Below, in pieces: positions 1-8,886 of a DNA stretch of 64,000 nucleotides. Below the pieces are notes generated by a model. That model saw nothing but the letters and a program-made list of their open reading frames with translations. It had not been told where the DNA came from and made no database searches. The first letter of the stretch is position 1. Each line of letters begins with the position of its first letter. Source of the DNA: Necropsobacter massiliensis (GTDB lineage Bacteria; Pseudomonadota; Gammaproteobacteria; Enterobacterales; Pasteurellaceae); contig NZ_LN776183.1 in NCBI RefSeq assembly GCF_000827595.2, positions 1-64,000 of the forward strand, in the 5' to 3' direction. A program made the translations under genes and the position numbers.

Positions 1-1525
1 ATGAAGCTTTAGTAGCTGAACTTTCCGCACTAGAAGCCGATGTTGAAGCTGAGCTTGCAGAACTTGATGCACTAGATGCTGAGGTTGATGCTGCACTTGC
101 GGAGCTTGATGCGCTAGATGCCGAGCTAGAAGCTGCACTTGCCGAACTTGACGCCGCAGTGGCGGAGCTTGACGCGCTAGATGCTGAAGTTGATGCCGCG
201 CTAGCTGAACTTGAAGCTGCGGTTGCAGAACTTGCTGCGTTAGATGCTGATGTTGAAGCTGAGCTTGCAGAACTTGCTGCATTAGAAGCAGAAGTTGAGG
301 CTGAACTTGCAGAACTTTGTGCACTGGATGCAGAAGTTGAAGCCGCGCTAGCTGAACTTGAAGCATTAGATGCTGAGGTTGAAGCTGAGCTTGCAGAACT
401 TGCGGCACTGGAAGCTGCGGAGATAGCGGAGCTTGCAGCGGTTTCTATTTTCTCTAAATTTTCTGTTACGGTCGATGCCGCGGATGTTGCGATTGATAGT
501 GCTGTGCTGGCGGTGGTTGCGGCTGATGTTGCTGTTGATTGTGCTGCACTGGCGGCGGTTGATGCGGAAATTGCACCGGCAATACCTTCTTCTGCCATTT
601 TTTGTACGGCATATAATTGGCTGCCGTTTACGGCGTCTGTAGAATTTTCACTGATCTGTCCGGCAGAGACATATTGTATTTGGCGGGTGCCTGTATCAGA
701 GCCGATTGAAACTACGCCAACGGAAGAATTTCCGGCAAAACTTAATGTTATGTTGGTGCCGTCGTATTTGGTATATGTTAATCCCGTAACATTGGTTGCA
801 GCAGTTGTGGTTGTATTTGCTCCCAATGCAACTGAATTTTCTATGCTTGAGTTTGCACCGCTTCCGATGGCAACGGTGTTAGTTGCCGAAGCTTGAGTAT
901 TAAAACCTAACGCAGTTGCAGATGAACCGGTAGCACTTGCATTGGCACCAAGTGCTGTTGCATTGTCTGAGCTTGCTACAGTAGATGAACCTATTGAGGT
1001 TGTGTTGGTTGCCGACGCATTTGAAGATTGTCCTAAGCCAAGTGCGTTGCTGCCACTAGCGGTGGCGTTCCAACCCATTGCTACTGATGTATCTCCTGAT
1101 GCTTTTGTTTGTGCACCAATTGCAATAGCACCAGAACCGGTAGCTGTTGCAGCTGTAGCTGCATTGTATACACCAGTACCAGATAAACCGCCAATTGCTA
1201 AAGATTGAGTATTCCCACTTGCATTACCACCTGCGATAGCTGTACCCTGATCCGCTGTGTGTACAATAGTTTTTACTGCCGTTGCAGCTTGAGCTTGATG
1301 ACTTATTACAAAGGCTGCCGCGCCTATAATAGCAGTAGTAGCTATTCCCAGTGTAGTATTTGTCATTGAACTCGGACGTGAGCCTGATACTACAATCGTA
1401 TTTCGTATAATATCTTTTACTTTATGGGTTTTACTTGAAGTTTTTATCTTCCCTTTGGCTAACTCCGATACTACCGTCCAGGTTTGAGAAGCATGATTCC
1501 AAATCACACGAAAGATTTTATTCAT
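1..1525 (-). CDS. Trimeric autotransporter adhesin (YadA/Hia type), N-terminal part; truncated by window edge
   Basis: The reading frame is open from an ATG at 1525 to the left edge, about 508 codons, so the stalk end and the C-terminal membrane anchor are missing. It starts MNKIFRVIWNHASQTWTVVS, the extended signal peptide region typical of trimeric autotransporters, followed by a hydrophobic segment ending near HQAQA. Next come YadA-head-like repeats with units of the type SVAMGWNATASGSNALGLG (about residues 100-230) and a neck motif STDAVNGSQLYAV. The rest of the visible protein is an almost pure Ser/Ala stalk in seven-residue steps (SxSASxA). By family knowledge such proteins are surface adhesins that trimerise in the outer membrane. 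AGGAT lies just upstream of the ATG. The receptor cannot be inferred. Confidence 0.9.
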   Translation of the reverse strand, partial: MNKIFRVIWNHASQTWTVVSELAKGKIKTSSKTHKVKDIIRNTIVVSGSRPSSMTNTTLGIATTAIIGAAAFVISHQAQAATAVKTIVHTADQGTAIAGGNASGNTQSLAIGGLSGTGVYNAATAATATGSGAIAIGAQTKASGDTSVAMGWNATASGSNALGLGQSSNASATNTTSIGSSTVASSDNATALGANASATGSSATALGFNTQASATNTVAIGSGANSSIENSVALGANTTTTAATNVTGLTYTKYDGTNITLSFAGNSSVGVVSIGSDTGTRQIQYVSAGQISENSTDAVNGSQLYAVQKMAEEGIAGAISASTAASAAQSTATSAATTASTALSIATSAASTVTENLEKIETAASSAISAASSAASSASSASTSASNASSSASAASTSASSAQSSASSASTSASNAASSASSASTSASNAASSATAASSSASAASTSASSASSSATAASSSASAASSSASSASSSASAASTSASSASSSASSASTSASSAESSATKAS

Positions 1526-1851
1526 TAGATAATCCTATACATTTAAAATTATTTTTATAAAAATTTGTTTTATCTTTATAAGACTGGGTTATATAAAGAC
1601 CGGTTATTATACCTATCCGTGCGTATAATTAACTGTAAAGCAATGTAAAGTCTGGTAAATCTTGTTCGATTTCATTTAATGATTTGAATGGATTTTTAGT
1701 TATTTATTTAATTGAAAAGGCGAAAAATTTTTTCAGTTTTTAGTTATTTAATGATAGAGTTAGAACGATTTGACTTTTGGTCATATAGACGGGTTGGGTA
1801 GCGCAATCGGTTACTCATTATTTGTAAATCAATCGATTTGAAGGAAACATT
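1526..1851. other. AT-rich intergenic region between divergent adhesin and pntA
   Basis: This holds the divergent 5' regions of the adhesin and pntA. On the minus strand a TATAAT hexamer (1611-1606) could serve the adhesin, but no good -35 sits 16-18 bases upstream. On the plus strand TTGACT at 1770-1775 lacks a matching -10. No open frame or hairpin of note was seen. Confidence 0.4.
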
Positions 1852-3384
1852 ATGCTAATTGGTGTACCTAGAGAACTGCTTGATAATGAAAGTCGTGTGG
1901 CGGCGACGCCGAAGACGGTTCAGCAAATTTTAAAACTCGGCTTTGAGGTGATCGTGGAACACGATGCCGGTTTTAAAGCCAGTTTTGAAGATCAGGCATT
2001 TGTAGCGGCCGGTGCAAAGATCGGTACGGTTCAGGAAGTTTGGAATGCGGACATTATTTTCAAAGTGAATGCGCCGACAGACAAGGAAATTGCGCTGATC
2101 AAAGAGGGTGCAACGCTGGTCAGTTTTATCTGGCGAGCGCAGAATCCACAGTTAATTGAAAAATTAACGGCAAAGAAAATTAATGTATTGGCAATGGATG
2201 CCGTGCCGCGTATTTCTCGGGCGCAGTCTTTAGATGCACTCAGTTCCATGGCGAATATTTCCGGCTATCGTGCGGTGATCGAAGCGGCGCATGAGTTCGG
2301 CAGTTTCTTTACCGGACAGATTACCGCGGCAGGTAAAGTGCCGCCGGCGAAAGTGCTGGTGATCGGCGCAGGGGTTGCCGGTTTGGCGGCTATCGGTGCG
2401 GCAAACAGTTTAGGTGCGATTGTGCGTGCATTTGACTCCCGTCCGGAAGTGAAAGAGCAGGTGCAAAGTATGGGCGCCAGTTTCTTGGAAATTGATTTTA
2501 GTGAAGAAGGCGGCAGCGGCGACGGTTATGCGAAAGTCATGTCGGAAGAATTTAACCGTCGTGCCATGGCACTTTATGCCGAACAAGCCAAAGAAGTGGA
2601 TATTATTATTACCACAGCAGCAATTCCGGGGCGTGCAGCACCGCGTCTGATTACCAAAGAAATGGTGGATTCAATGAAACCTGGTTCGGTGGTGGTCGAT
2701 TTGGCGGCGGCGACCGGCGGTAACTGTGATTATACCAAAGCTGGCGAAGTGGTGGTAACCGAAAATCAGGTGAAAGTGATCGGTTATACGGATTTCCCAA
2801 GCCGCTTGCCGACCCAATCTTCCCAGCTGTACGGTACCAATTTGGTTAACTTGCTGAAATTACTGTGCAAAGAAAAAGACGGCACGATCAATATCGACTT
2901 TGATGATGTGGTGTTGCGCGGCGTGACCGTGGTGCGCGATGGGGAAGAAATTCCGCCGGCGCAAATTCAGGTGTCGGCACAACCGCAGCAGCAGGCGAAA
3001 GCGGCGGCACCGGCGGCAAAACCGGAGAAAAAACCGACCGATCCGCGGGTGAAATACGGCGTCATGGCGGTTGCCGGGGCGGCGTTCTTATGGTTAGGTT
3101 CGGTGGTGCCGGCGGCATTTTTATCGCACTTTACCGTATTCGTGCTTGCCTGTGTGGTGGGCTATTATGTGGTGTGGAATGTTAGCCACGCCTTGCATAC
3201 ACCGTTAATGGCGGTTACTAACGCGATTTCCGGTATTATTATCGTCGGGGCGTTGCTACAGATTTCGCAGGGGAATTTCTTTGTGAGCGTATTGGCATTT
3301 ATCGCAATTTTAGTTGCAAGCATTAATATTTTCGGGGGCTTTAAAGTGACCCAGCGTATGCTTGCCATGTTTAGAAAAGGTTAA
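1852..3384 (+). CDS. pntA: NAD(P) transhydrogenase subunit alpha
   Basis: Alpha subunit of the proton-translocating transhydrogenase, which uses the proton gradient to move hydride from NADH to NADP+ in the inner membrane. The 510 residues match the length of the E. coli protein. The NAD-binding domain I carries the Rossmann motif [15 protein letters not shown] near residues 166-180. A Pro/Ala/Lys-rich linker (about 375-397) leads to four predicted membrane helices from about residue 400 to the end. AAGGAAAC precedes the ATG. It is followed after 12 bases by pntB, so the two form an operon. Confidence 0.97.
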   Translation: MLIGVPRELLDNESRVAATPKTVQQILKLGFEVIVEHDAGFKASFEDQAFVAAGAKIGTVQEVWNADIIFKVNAPTDKEIALIKEGATLVSFIWRAQNPQLIEKLTAKKINVLAMDAVPRISRAQSLDALSSMANISGYRAVIEAAHEFGSFFTGQITAAGKVPPAKVLVIGAGVAGLAAIGAANSLGAIVRAFDSRPEVKEQVQSMGASFLEIDFSEEGGSGDGYAKVMSEEFNRRAMALYAEQAKEVDIIITTAAIPGRAAPRLITKEMVDSMKPGSVVVDLAAATGGNCDYTKAGEVVVTENQVKVIGYTDFPSRLPTQSSQLYGTNLVNLLKLLCKEKDGTINIDFDDVVLRGVTVVRDGEEIPPAQIQVSAQPQQQAKAAAPAAKPEKKPTDPRVKYGVMAVAGAAFLWLGSVVPAAFLSHFTVFVLACVVGYYVVWNVSHALHTPLMAVTNAISGIIIVGALLQISQGNFFVSVLAFIAILVASINIFGGFKVTQRMLAMFRKG

Positions 3385-3396
3385 GGAGAACAAGCA

Positions 3397-4860
3397 ATGT
3401 CTGAAGGTTTGGTACAGGCTGCCTATATTGTTGCGGCATTACTTTTCATTATGAGTCTGGCAGGGCTTTCTAAACATGAAACCGCGAAAGCCGGTTGTTG
3501 GTACGGTATCGTCGGTATGACGATTGCGCTGATCGCGACGATTTTCGGACCGCACTCGCAGGGCACATTATGGATCATTATTGCGATGATCATCGGTGCG
3601 ATTATCGGTATTCATCGCGCATTGAAAGTTGAAATGACCGAAATGCCGGAGCTGGTGGCGATTTTACATAGCTTCGTGGGGCTGGCAGCAGTGTTGGTCG
3701 GTTTCAACAGCTTCGGTCTGCATGCCGATGCCGTGTTTGTGGTGCCAGAAGGAGTTGAATATGTGAGCGAAAGCGCACAGGCGCTACTGGCGCAGCAGAA
3801 AGCGGCGTTTGAAGCAGAGCAGGCGGTGCTGGCGAATATTCATAATGTTGAAGTGTTCCTCGGTATTTTTATCGGTGCGGTCACCTTTACTGGTTCCGTG
3901 GTGGCGTTCGGTAAATTGCGCGGTATTATCAATTCCAAAGCGTTAATGCTGCCGCATCGGCATAAATTAAATTTGGCGGCGTTAGTGATTTCCGCTTTGT
4001 TAATGGTGGCTTTCTTAAAATCCCCACATAATATCTTCCCGGTGTTATTGATGACCGCAATTGCACTGGCATTCGGCTGGCATTTGGTGGCATCAATCGG
4101 CGGCGCGGATATGCCGGTGGTGGTGTCGATGCTGAACTCCTATTCCGGTTGGGCAGCGGCGGCAGCGGGCTTTATGCTGAATAATGACCTGTTGATCGTT
4201 ACCGGTGCGCTGGTAGGTTCATCCGGTGCGATTCTGTCTTATATTATGTGTAAAGCCATGAACCGTTCGTTCGTCAGTGTGATTGCTGGCGGCTTCGGTA
4301 ATGATGCGGTTGCCTCATCGGATCAGGAGCAGGGCGAGCACCGCGAAACAACGGCGGAAGAAGTGGCGGAATTGCTGAAAAACGCCAGTTCCGTGATCAT
4401 CACGCCGGGATACGGTATGGCGGTGGCGCAGGCACAGTATCCAGTTGCCGAGATCACCCAAAAATTGCGTGATCGCGGTGTGAACGTGCGGTTCGGTATT
4501 CATCCGGTCGCCGGTCGTCTGCCGGGGCATATGAACGTATTATTGGCGGAAGCGAAAGTGCCTTATGACGTAGTGCTGGAAATGGATGAAATCAACGATG
4601 ATTTTGCCGACACCGATGTGGTGCTGGTTATCGGCGCGAACGATACGGTCAACCCGGCGGCAATGGACGATCCGAACAGCCCGATTGCGGGTATGCCAGT
4701 GCTGGAAGTTTGGAAAGCGGCAAATGTTATCGTGTTCAAACGCTCTATGGCGGTGGGCTATGCCGGTGTGCAGAACCCGCTGTTCTTTAAAGAAAACACT
4801 CAGATGTTATTCGGTGATGCCAAAGAACGGGTGGATGACATTCTTAAAGCGTTGGGTTAA
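3397..4860 (+). CDS. pntB: NAD(P) transhydrogenase subunit beta
   Basis: Beta subunit of the PntAB transhydrogenase. The N-terminal two thirds is membrane domain II with about nine helices. The C-terminal domain III binds NADP(H), with the hallmark stretches [15 protein letters not shown] (about residue 333) and [19 protein letters not shown]. At 487 residues it is about 25 longer than E. coli PntB. The extra length is an Ala/Gln/Glu-rich insert (about residues 115-145, around [19 protein letters not shown]) in a loop before the helix beginning NVEVFLGIF. An AAGGAGAA ribosome site precedes the ATG. A USS-pair terminator follows. Confidence 0.97.
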   Translation: MSEGLVQAAYIVAALLFIMSLAGLSKHETAKAGCWYGIVGMTIALIATIFGPHSQGTLWIIIAMIIGAIIGIHRALKVEMTEMPELVAILHSFVGLAAVLVGFNSFGLHADAVFVVPEGVEYVSESAQALLAQQKAAFEAEQAVLANIHNVEVFLGIFIGAVTFTGSVVAFGKLRGIINSKALMLPHRHKLNLAALVISALLMVAFLKSPHNIFPVLLMTAIALAFGWHLVASIGGADMPVVVSMLNSYSGWAAAAAGFMLNNDLLIVTGALVGSSGAILSYIMCKAMNRSFVSVIAGGFGNDAVASSDQEQGEHRETTAEEVAELLKNASSVIITPGYGMAVAQAQYPVAEITQKLRDRGVNVRFGIHPVAGRLPGHMNVLLAEAKVPYDVVLEMDEINDDFADTDVVLVIGANDTVNPAAMDDPNSPIAGMPVLEVWKAANVIVFKRSMAVGYAGVQNPLFFKENTQMLFGDAKERVDDILKALG

Positions 4861-4915
4861 GCAACGGGACATCGGTTACGACCGGTTCCGTTTTTGTCAA
4901 AACTGTTAAAATTTC

Positions 4916-4950
4916 GACCGCACTTTTTATCTAAGAAGTGCGGTTTTTTA
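4916..4950 (+). terminator. Inverted USS pair, terminator of pntAB
   Basis: ACCGCACTT (4917-4925) and AAGTGCGGT (4936-4944) form a perfect 9-bp stem with a 10-base loop, followed by six T. Paired uptake sequences as terminators are well known in this family. Confidence 0.9.
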
Positions 4951-5047
4951 TTGTGAGCGATGACATTTGTCGCCTTATGGCATATCAAGTGCGGTGCAAA
5001 TTTATGGCGAAAATAACAAGCGCAGAGCAGCGAGCGCCGATCCGCAT

Positions 5048-5091
5048 ACACATCACGCTTTTATGCCGCTGTGTTAGCGGCGAGGATGTGT
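5048..5091. repeat. Nested inverted repeat upstream of the glycosylase gene
   Basis: Outer arms ACACATC (5048-5054) and GATGTGT (5085-5091) enclose inner arms GCCGCT (5065-5070) and AGCGGC (5076-5081) around a five-base loop. It is not followed by a T-run, so it is not a plain terminator. It lies about 65 bases before the next start codon, with a TATAAT at 5110-5115. It could be a structured leader, a protein site or a cruciform; no known family was recognised. Confidence 0.5.
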
Positions 5092-5154
5092 TAATCTATC
5101 GCGCTGTATTATAATTATGCTTATTGATGAATCAGTTTTTTCAGGTGAATTCAG

Positions 5155-5754
5155 ATGTCAACACAAATTGAAAAACAAATCGAAAGTCACCCTTTTGCCG
5201 CGGTGCTGCCGCCTGATGCGACAGTGATGATGATGGGCAGTTTTCCGCCGAAGCCGGAAAAACGCTGTATGTCGTTTCATTATCCGAATTTTCAGAATGA
5301 TATGTGGCGGGTGTATGGCGCGGTGTTTTTTGACGATGCCAGTTATTTTCAGGTGAACGATGAAAAGCGGTTTGATCCTGAACGGATTAAGGCATTTTTG
5401 CATGAACGCGGGATTGCGCTCTGCCCGACGGTGAGAAAGGCGATTCGTGAGCATGATAATGCGTCGGACAAATTTTTAACTATTGTCGAACCGGTGGATT
5501 TGGCGGCGACCTTAAAACAGGTGCCGCATTGTCGTTGGCTGTTTACCACTGGCGGTAAAGCCACGGAGATTTTATTGTCCTTGTTGCCGGAAAAAGTTAA
5601 AGCGCCGAAAACCAATGAATATATCGCCTATCCTTATCCGAACGCCGCATTACAGTTATATCGCTTGCCGTCCACCTCGCGGGCGTATCCGTTGAGTTTT
5701 GCGAAAAAAGTCGAGGCGTATAAACGCTTTTTTATGCGAGCCGGATTAATTTAA
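5155..5754 (+). CDS. Uracil-DNA glycosylase superfamily protein
   Basis: A 199-residue cytoplasmic protein with the fold signature of the uracil-DNA glycosylase superfamily. The motif MMMGSFPP (about residues 25-32) sits where classical enzymes have GQDPY or GINPG. The segment YPNFQNDMWRVYG resembles the Asn-containing helix of hypoxanthine-DNA (family 6) glycosylases. RLPSTSRAYPLSFAKK (about 168-183) fits the C-terminal motif that inserts into DNA. It probably removes a deaminated or damaged base, but the substrate is not known from sequence. TCAGGTGAATTCAG precedes the ATG. It stands alone between pntAB and the repeat array. Confidence 0.8.
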   Translation: MSTQIEKQIESHPFAAVLPPDATVMMMGSFPPKPEKRCMSFHYPNFQNDMWRVYGAVFFDDASYFQVNDEKRFDPERIKAFLHERGIALCPTVRKAIREHDNASDKFLTIVEPVDLAATLKQVPHCRWLFTTGGKATEILLSLLPEKVKAPKTNEYIAYPYPNAALQLYRLPSTSRAYPLSFAKKVEAYKRFFMRAGLI

Positions 5755-5993
5755 CTGTAACGAAAAGTGCGGTGCGTTTTGGCATAGTTTCGGGCAATAT
5801 TACCTGTAGCGAAAAGTGCGGTGCGTTTCGGCATAGTTTCGGCAATTTACCTGTAGCGAAAAGTGCGGTGCGTTTCGGCATAGTTTCAGGTAATTTACCT
5901 GTAGCGAAAAGTGCGGTGTGTTTCGGCGTGGTTTCGGGCAATTTACCTGTAGCGAAAAGTGCGGTGCATTTCGGCACAGTTTTTGGGCAATAA
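5755..5993 (+). repeat. Five tandem copies of a ~48-bp unit, each holding a USS
   Basis: Unit boundaries are 5755-5803, 5804-5850, 5851-5898, 5899-5946 and 5947-5993 (49, 47, 48, 48 and about 47 bp). Each begins CTGTAGCGAAAAGTGCGGTG (first copy CTGTAACG), so five USS cores lie in the same direction within about 240 bp. Copies differ by a few point changes and single-base indels. The array starts right after the glycosylase stop codon and ends at the potD terminator. Short frames across it only reflect the repeat. Confidence 0.95.
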
Positions 5994-6017
5994 AAATGCC
6001 TCCCGTGGGAGGCATTT
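5994..6017 (-). terminator. Terminator of the pot operon
   Basis: A perfect 11-bp stem AAATGCCTCCC/GGGAGGCATTT with a two-base loop. Read leftwards it is followed by TTTATTG, giving a rho-independent terminator 10 bases past the potD stop codon. Confidence 0.9.
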
Positions 6018-6026
6018 CGGTAGCGG

Positions 6027-7118
6027 TTATTTTGCCGCTTTCAATTTCTGGTAGAATTCTTCGTAATATTGTACCGCGTCACCGACATCATCCTGCCATG
6101 CGCTGTTTTGCAGAATTTCAGCCGACGGATAAATTGCCGGGTCTTGCGTGATTTCAGCCGGTAGCAATTTCAACGCTTCCAGATTGGAAGTCGGATAGCC
6201 GATTTCTTCAGTTAACTGTGCGGCGGTTTTGGCGCTCAGCATATAGTTAATCAGTTTGTGCGCGCCGTCAGGGTTTTTGGAGGTGGCAGGAATCGCTAGC
6301 GTATCTACCCACAATACCGGACCTTCTTTCGGGAACACCATATCTAAAGGCGCCTGTTCTTTTTTCGCAATACGCACAGAACCGTTCCATAGCTGACCGA
6401 CGCTGACTTCACCGGAAATAAAAGAATTCGCCGGGTTGTCGGAGTTGAAAGAAAGTACGTTCGGACGCAGTTTCAACAGTTCTTCATAGGCCTGTTCGAT
6501 AATTTTCGGATCTTGGGTATTCGGATCCTGACCGATTTTCAGCAGTGCGATGTTAAACACTTCGCGTGCATCATCCAACAACTGGACTTTACCGGCAAAT
6601 TCTGGTTTCCATAAATCGCCCCATGAGGTGAAATCGGCACCTTTGTAATCGTTAGTATTGAACGCGATGCCCGGTGCACCCAATAATTGTGGTAACGAAT
6701 ATTTGTTGCCTTTGTCATAAGGCTTGTCCAGCCAGTCCGGATTTAACTCTTTGATAACAGGCAATTTGCTGTGGTCTAACGGCATCAGCATGCCTTCGCG
6801 CGCCATTTTAGAAACAAAGTAGTTCGATGGTGCAATAACGTCATAACCGCCGCTTTCGCCCTGCGTTTTCAGTTTTGCATACATTGTTTCATTTGATTCC
6901 AGACTTGAAACGATAACTTTAATACCGGTTTCTTTAGTGAATTCATCCAGTAAGCCGTCTGGCACATATTCAGTCCAAGTGTAAAGATAAACCGTGTCGT
7001 TTGCCGGTGCTGTCGCTTGCGGTGCGGCGGCTTCGGCGGTTTTGCTTTCCTTATCGTTACAAGCTGTAAGAGCAACTGCGATCATTCCTGCTGTGAAAAG
7101 ACCTGCAAATTTTTTCAT
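6027..7118 (-). CDS. potD: Spermidine/putrescine ABC transporter substrate-binding lipoprotein PotD
   Basis: Periplasmic polyamine-binding protein that delivers spermidine or putrescine to PotBC. I start it at 7118, giving MKKFAGLFTA. An upstream in-frame ATG at 7127 directly abuts the AGGAGA ribosome site and so is too close. The lipobox LTAC puts the lipid-modified Cys at residue 20. The mature protein shows family features YTWTEYVPDG, YDVIAPSNYFV, LWNGSV and LWVDTLAIP. It is the last gene of a leftward potABCD operon. A hairpin separates it from potC, which would fit a binding-protein level different from that of the permease. Confidence 0.95.
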   Translation of the reverse strand: MKKFAGLFTAGMIAVALTACNDKESKTAEAAAPQATAPANDTVYLYTWTEYVPDGLLDEFTKETGIKVIVSSLESNETMYAKLKTQGESGGYDVIAPSNYFVSKMAREGMLMPLDHSKLPVIKELNPDWLDKPYDKGNKYSLPQLLGAPGIAFNTNDYKGADFTSWGDLWKPEFAGKVQLLDDAREVFNIALLKIGQDPNTQDPKIIEQAYEELLKLRPNVLSFNSDNPANSFISGEVSVGQLWNGSVRIAKKEQAPLDMVFPKEGPVLWVDTLAIPATSKNPDGAHKLINYMLSAKTAAQLTEEIGYPTSNLEALKLLPAEITQDPAIYPSAEILQNSAWQDDVGDAVQYYEEFYQKLKAAK

Positions 7119-7179
7119 TTCTATCATTCTCCTGTTGAGAGTAAAAAATTAACCGCACTTTTGCCTGAGGCTGCGGTCA

Positions 7180-7210
7180 TAAAAAACGCCTTGCTAAAGC
7201 GTCAAGGCGT
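7180..7210 (-). terminator. Hairpin between potC and potD
   Basis: ACGCCTTG (7186-7193) pairs with CAAGGCGT (7203-7210) around a nine-base loop. In the leftward direction the stem is followed by a run of T, so it may act as an attenuator or protect the upstream mRNA end between potC and potD. Confidence 0.65.
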
Positions 7211-7258
7211 ATTTTATGTGCTATGTACCGAATTGTGAAGTATTATTTTGGGCTGAGT

Positions 7259-8026
7259 CTATTTCTCTTTTCTTGTTACCAGTTGGCTTAAAATCACCAA
7301 CGTGAGGGAGAAAATAATTAGAATCGTCGCCAGCGCATTCACTTCCGGCGTGACGCCGGTTTTGACCAGCGAGAAAATTTTCAGCGGTAAAATTTCATAG
7401 CTTACGCCACTGACAAAAGAAGATACCACCACATCGTCCAGTGAAATGGTAAAACTCAGCAGCCAACCGGAAACGATTGCCGGCAATGCAAGCGGAAAAA
7501 TGATTTTACGCAAAATAGTTACTTCACCGGCGCCCAGATCCTTGGCGGCTTCCAGCATTTTGGCATCAAACCCTTTCAGGCGCGAGAACACCGTGACAAC
7601 CACATACGGCAGACAGAACGTGACATGCGCCAGCAGCAACGACCAGAATCCCAGCGAAATGCCGACAATCATAAATAATGCCAACAGGGACACCGCCATG
7701 ACAATATCCGGTGACATCATCACGATAAACAGCATTCCGCTGACCGCCTGTTTACCGCGGAAACGATAGCGGTAAAGGGCAATAGCTGTTAGCCCGCCGA
7801 CAATGGTTGCCAGGGTGGCGGCGAAAAATGCGATCGTCACCGAGTGAATTGCCGCTTGAATCAAGGTGTCGTTGTTAAACAAGCGTTCGTACCAGTTCCA
7901 GCTAAAGCCTTTCCAGCTTAATCCGTAACGGTCTTCATTAAATGAATTGGTGACTAAGATAATGATCGGGATATACAGATACGCGTACACCACCAACATA
8001 AATACATTACGCAGTAAACGGTTCAT
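7259..8026 (-). CDS. potC: Spermidine/putrescine ABC transporter permease PotC
   Basis: Inner-membrane permease of the polyamine importer, 255 residues with about six helices. The EAA loop [20 protein letters not shown], which docks on the ATPase PotA, lies around residues 160-180. Its ATG overlaps the potB stop codon by one base (TAATG), a sign of translational coupling. It pairs with PotB, and PotA powers transport. Confidence 0.96.
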   Translation of the reverse strand: MNRLLRNVFMLVVYAYLYIPIIILVTNSFNEDRYGLSWKGFSWNWYERLFNNDTLIQAAIHSVTIAFFAATLATIVGGLTAIALYRYRFRGKQAVSGMLFIVMMSPDIVMAVSLLALFMIVGISLGFWSLLLAHVTFCLPYVVVTVFSRLKGFDAKMLEAAKDLGAGEVTILRKIIFPLALPAIVSGWLLSFTISLDDVVVSSFVSGVSYEILPLKIFSLVKTGVTPEVNALATILIIFSLTLVILSQLVTRKEK

Positions 8027-8886
8027 TATTCCAACTCCATTTTCTTATTCATCAGTTTGCTGGCTTTATAGTAAACAAAAATCAGCAACGCCATTAAGAT
8101 TGTTAACCCGATACTGATGGCGGAACCGAACGGCCAGTTGCGTGAAATCAAAAATTCGCTCTTAATCACGTTACCTACCAGCAGCACTTTGGCGCCGCCC
8201 AGCAAGTCCGCCACATAGAACATTCCCATTGCCGGTAACAATACCAACAAACAGCCAGCAATAATGCCCGGCATGGTTAACGGCAAAATAACCTTAATGA
8301 AACGCTGAAAACCATTGGCGCCTAAGTCTTTCGCCGCTTCCAGCAGGCGTAGATCAAGTTTTTCGATTGCCGCGTATAGCGGTAAAATCATAAACGGCAG
8401 CAGTAAGTAAACCAATCCGATAATAACTGCGGCTTCAGTGTTTAAAATCCGGATCGGTTCGTTGATAATACCGAGCGTCAGCAGGGTATTATTCAGGATG
8501 CCTTTCACACCGAGAAAAATCTTCATGCCGTAAATACGGATCAACGAGTTGGTCCAAAACGGTAACACCACCAGAAACAACAGCAATGGGCGGTATTTCG
8601 GGCTGATTTTGGCGATAATAAAGGCAAAAGGGTAGCCGACGAGCAGACAAATGATCGTGGCAATGCCCGACATATATAATGAATTCCACACTACCTGTGC
8701 ATACAGCGGCTCAAATAGTCGCCCATAGTTTTCAAAAGTGAAAGGCAGGGCGTAAAAGTTACTGCCGTCGCGGGTCAGAAAACTGACAGCCAACACCAGA
8801 ACATTCGGTGCCAGCACGAAGAATATCAGCCACGCGAAAATAATGGCGACGGTGATTTTCTGAAATCGATTACTGGCGGTCTTCAT
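8026..8886 (-). CDS. potB: Spermidine/putrescine ABC transporter permease PotB
   Basis: Second inner-membrane permease of the polyamine importer, 286 residues. A first helix lies around residues 10-35 ([19 protein letters not shown]). The EAA loop [20 protein letters not shown] lies in the C-terminal half. The start overlaps the end of potA by 17 bases, so it is translated from within potA. It forms a heterodimer with PotC by analogy with E. coli. Confidence 0.96.
   Translation of the reverse strand: MKTASNRFQKITVAIIFAWLIFFVLAPNVLVLAVSFLTRDGSNFYALPFTFENYGRLFEPLYAQVVWNSLYMSGIATIICLLVGYPFAFIIAKISPKYRPLLLFLVVLPFWTNSLIRIYGMKIFLGVKGILNNTLLTLGIINEPIRILNTEAAVIIGLVYLLLPFMILPLYAAIEKLDLRLLEAAKDLGANGFQRFIKVILPLTMPGIIAGCLLVLLPAMGMFYVADLLGGAKVLLVGNVIKSEFLISRNWPFGSAISIGLTILMALLIFVYYKASKLMNKKMELE

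Noticed and set aside
159-896. Open frame of 245 codons on the plus strand, rich in Ala, Glu and Leu
   Set aside because: It is the antisense of the adhesin stalk. The Ser/Ala codons read backwards give an open, repetitive frame; the minus strand carries the signal peptide, head and neck motifs.
5755-5993. CRISPR array
   Set aside because: The units are contiguous tandem repeats with no unique spacers, and there are no cas genes.
5732-6015. Several repetitive open frames across the 48-bp array on both strands
   Set aside because: They arise because the unit is close to a multiple of three and lacks stops; they have no ribosome site or protein-like composition.
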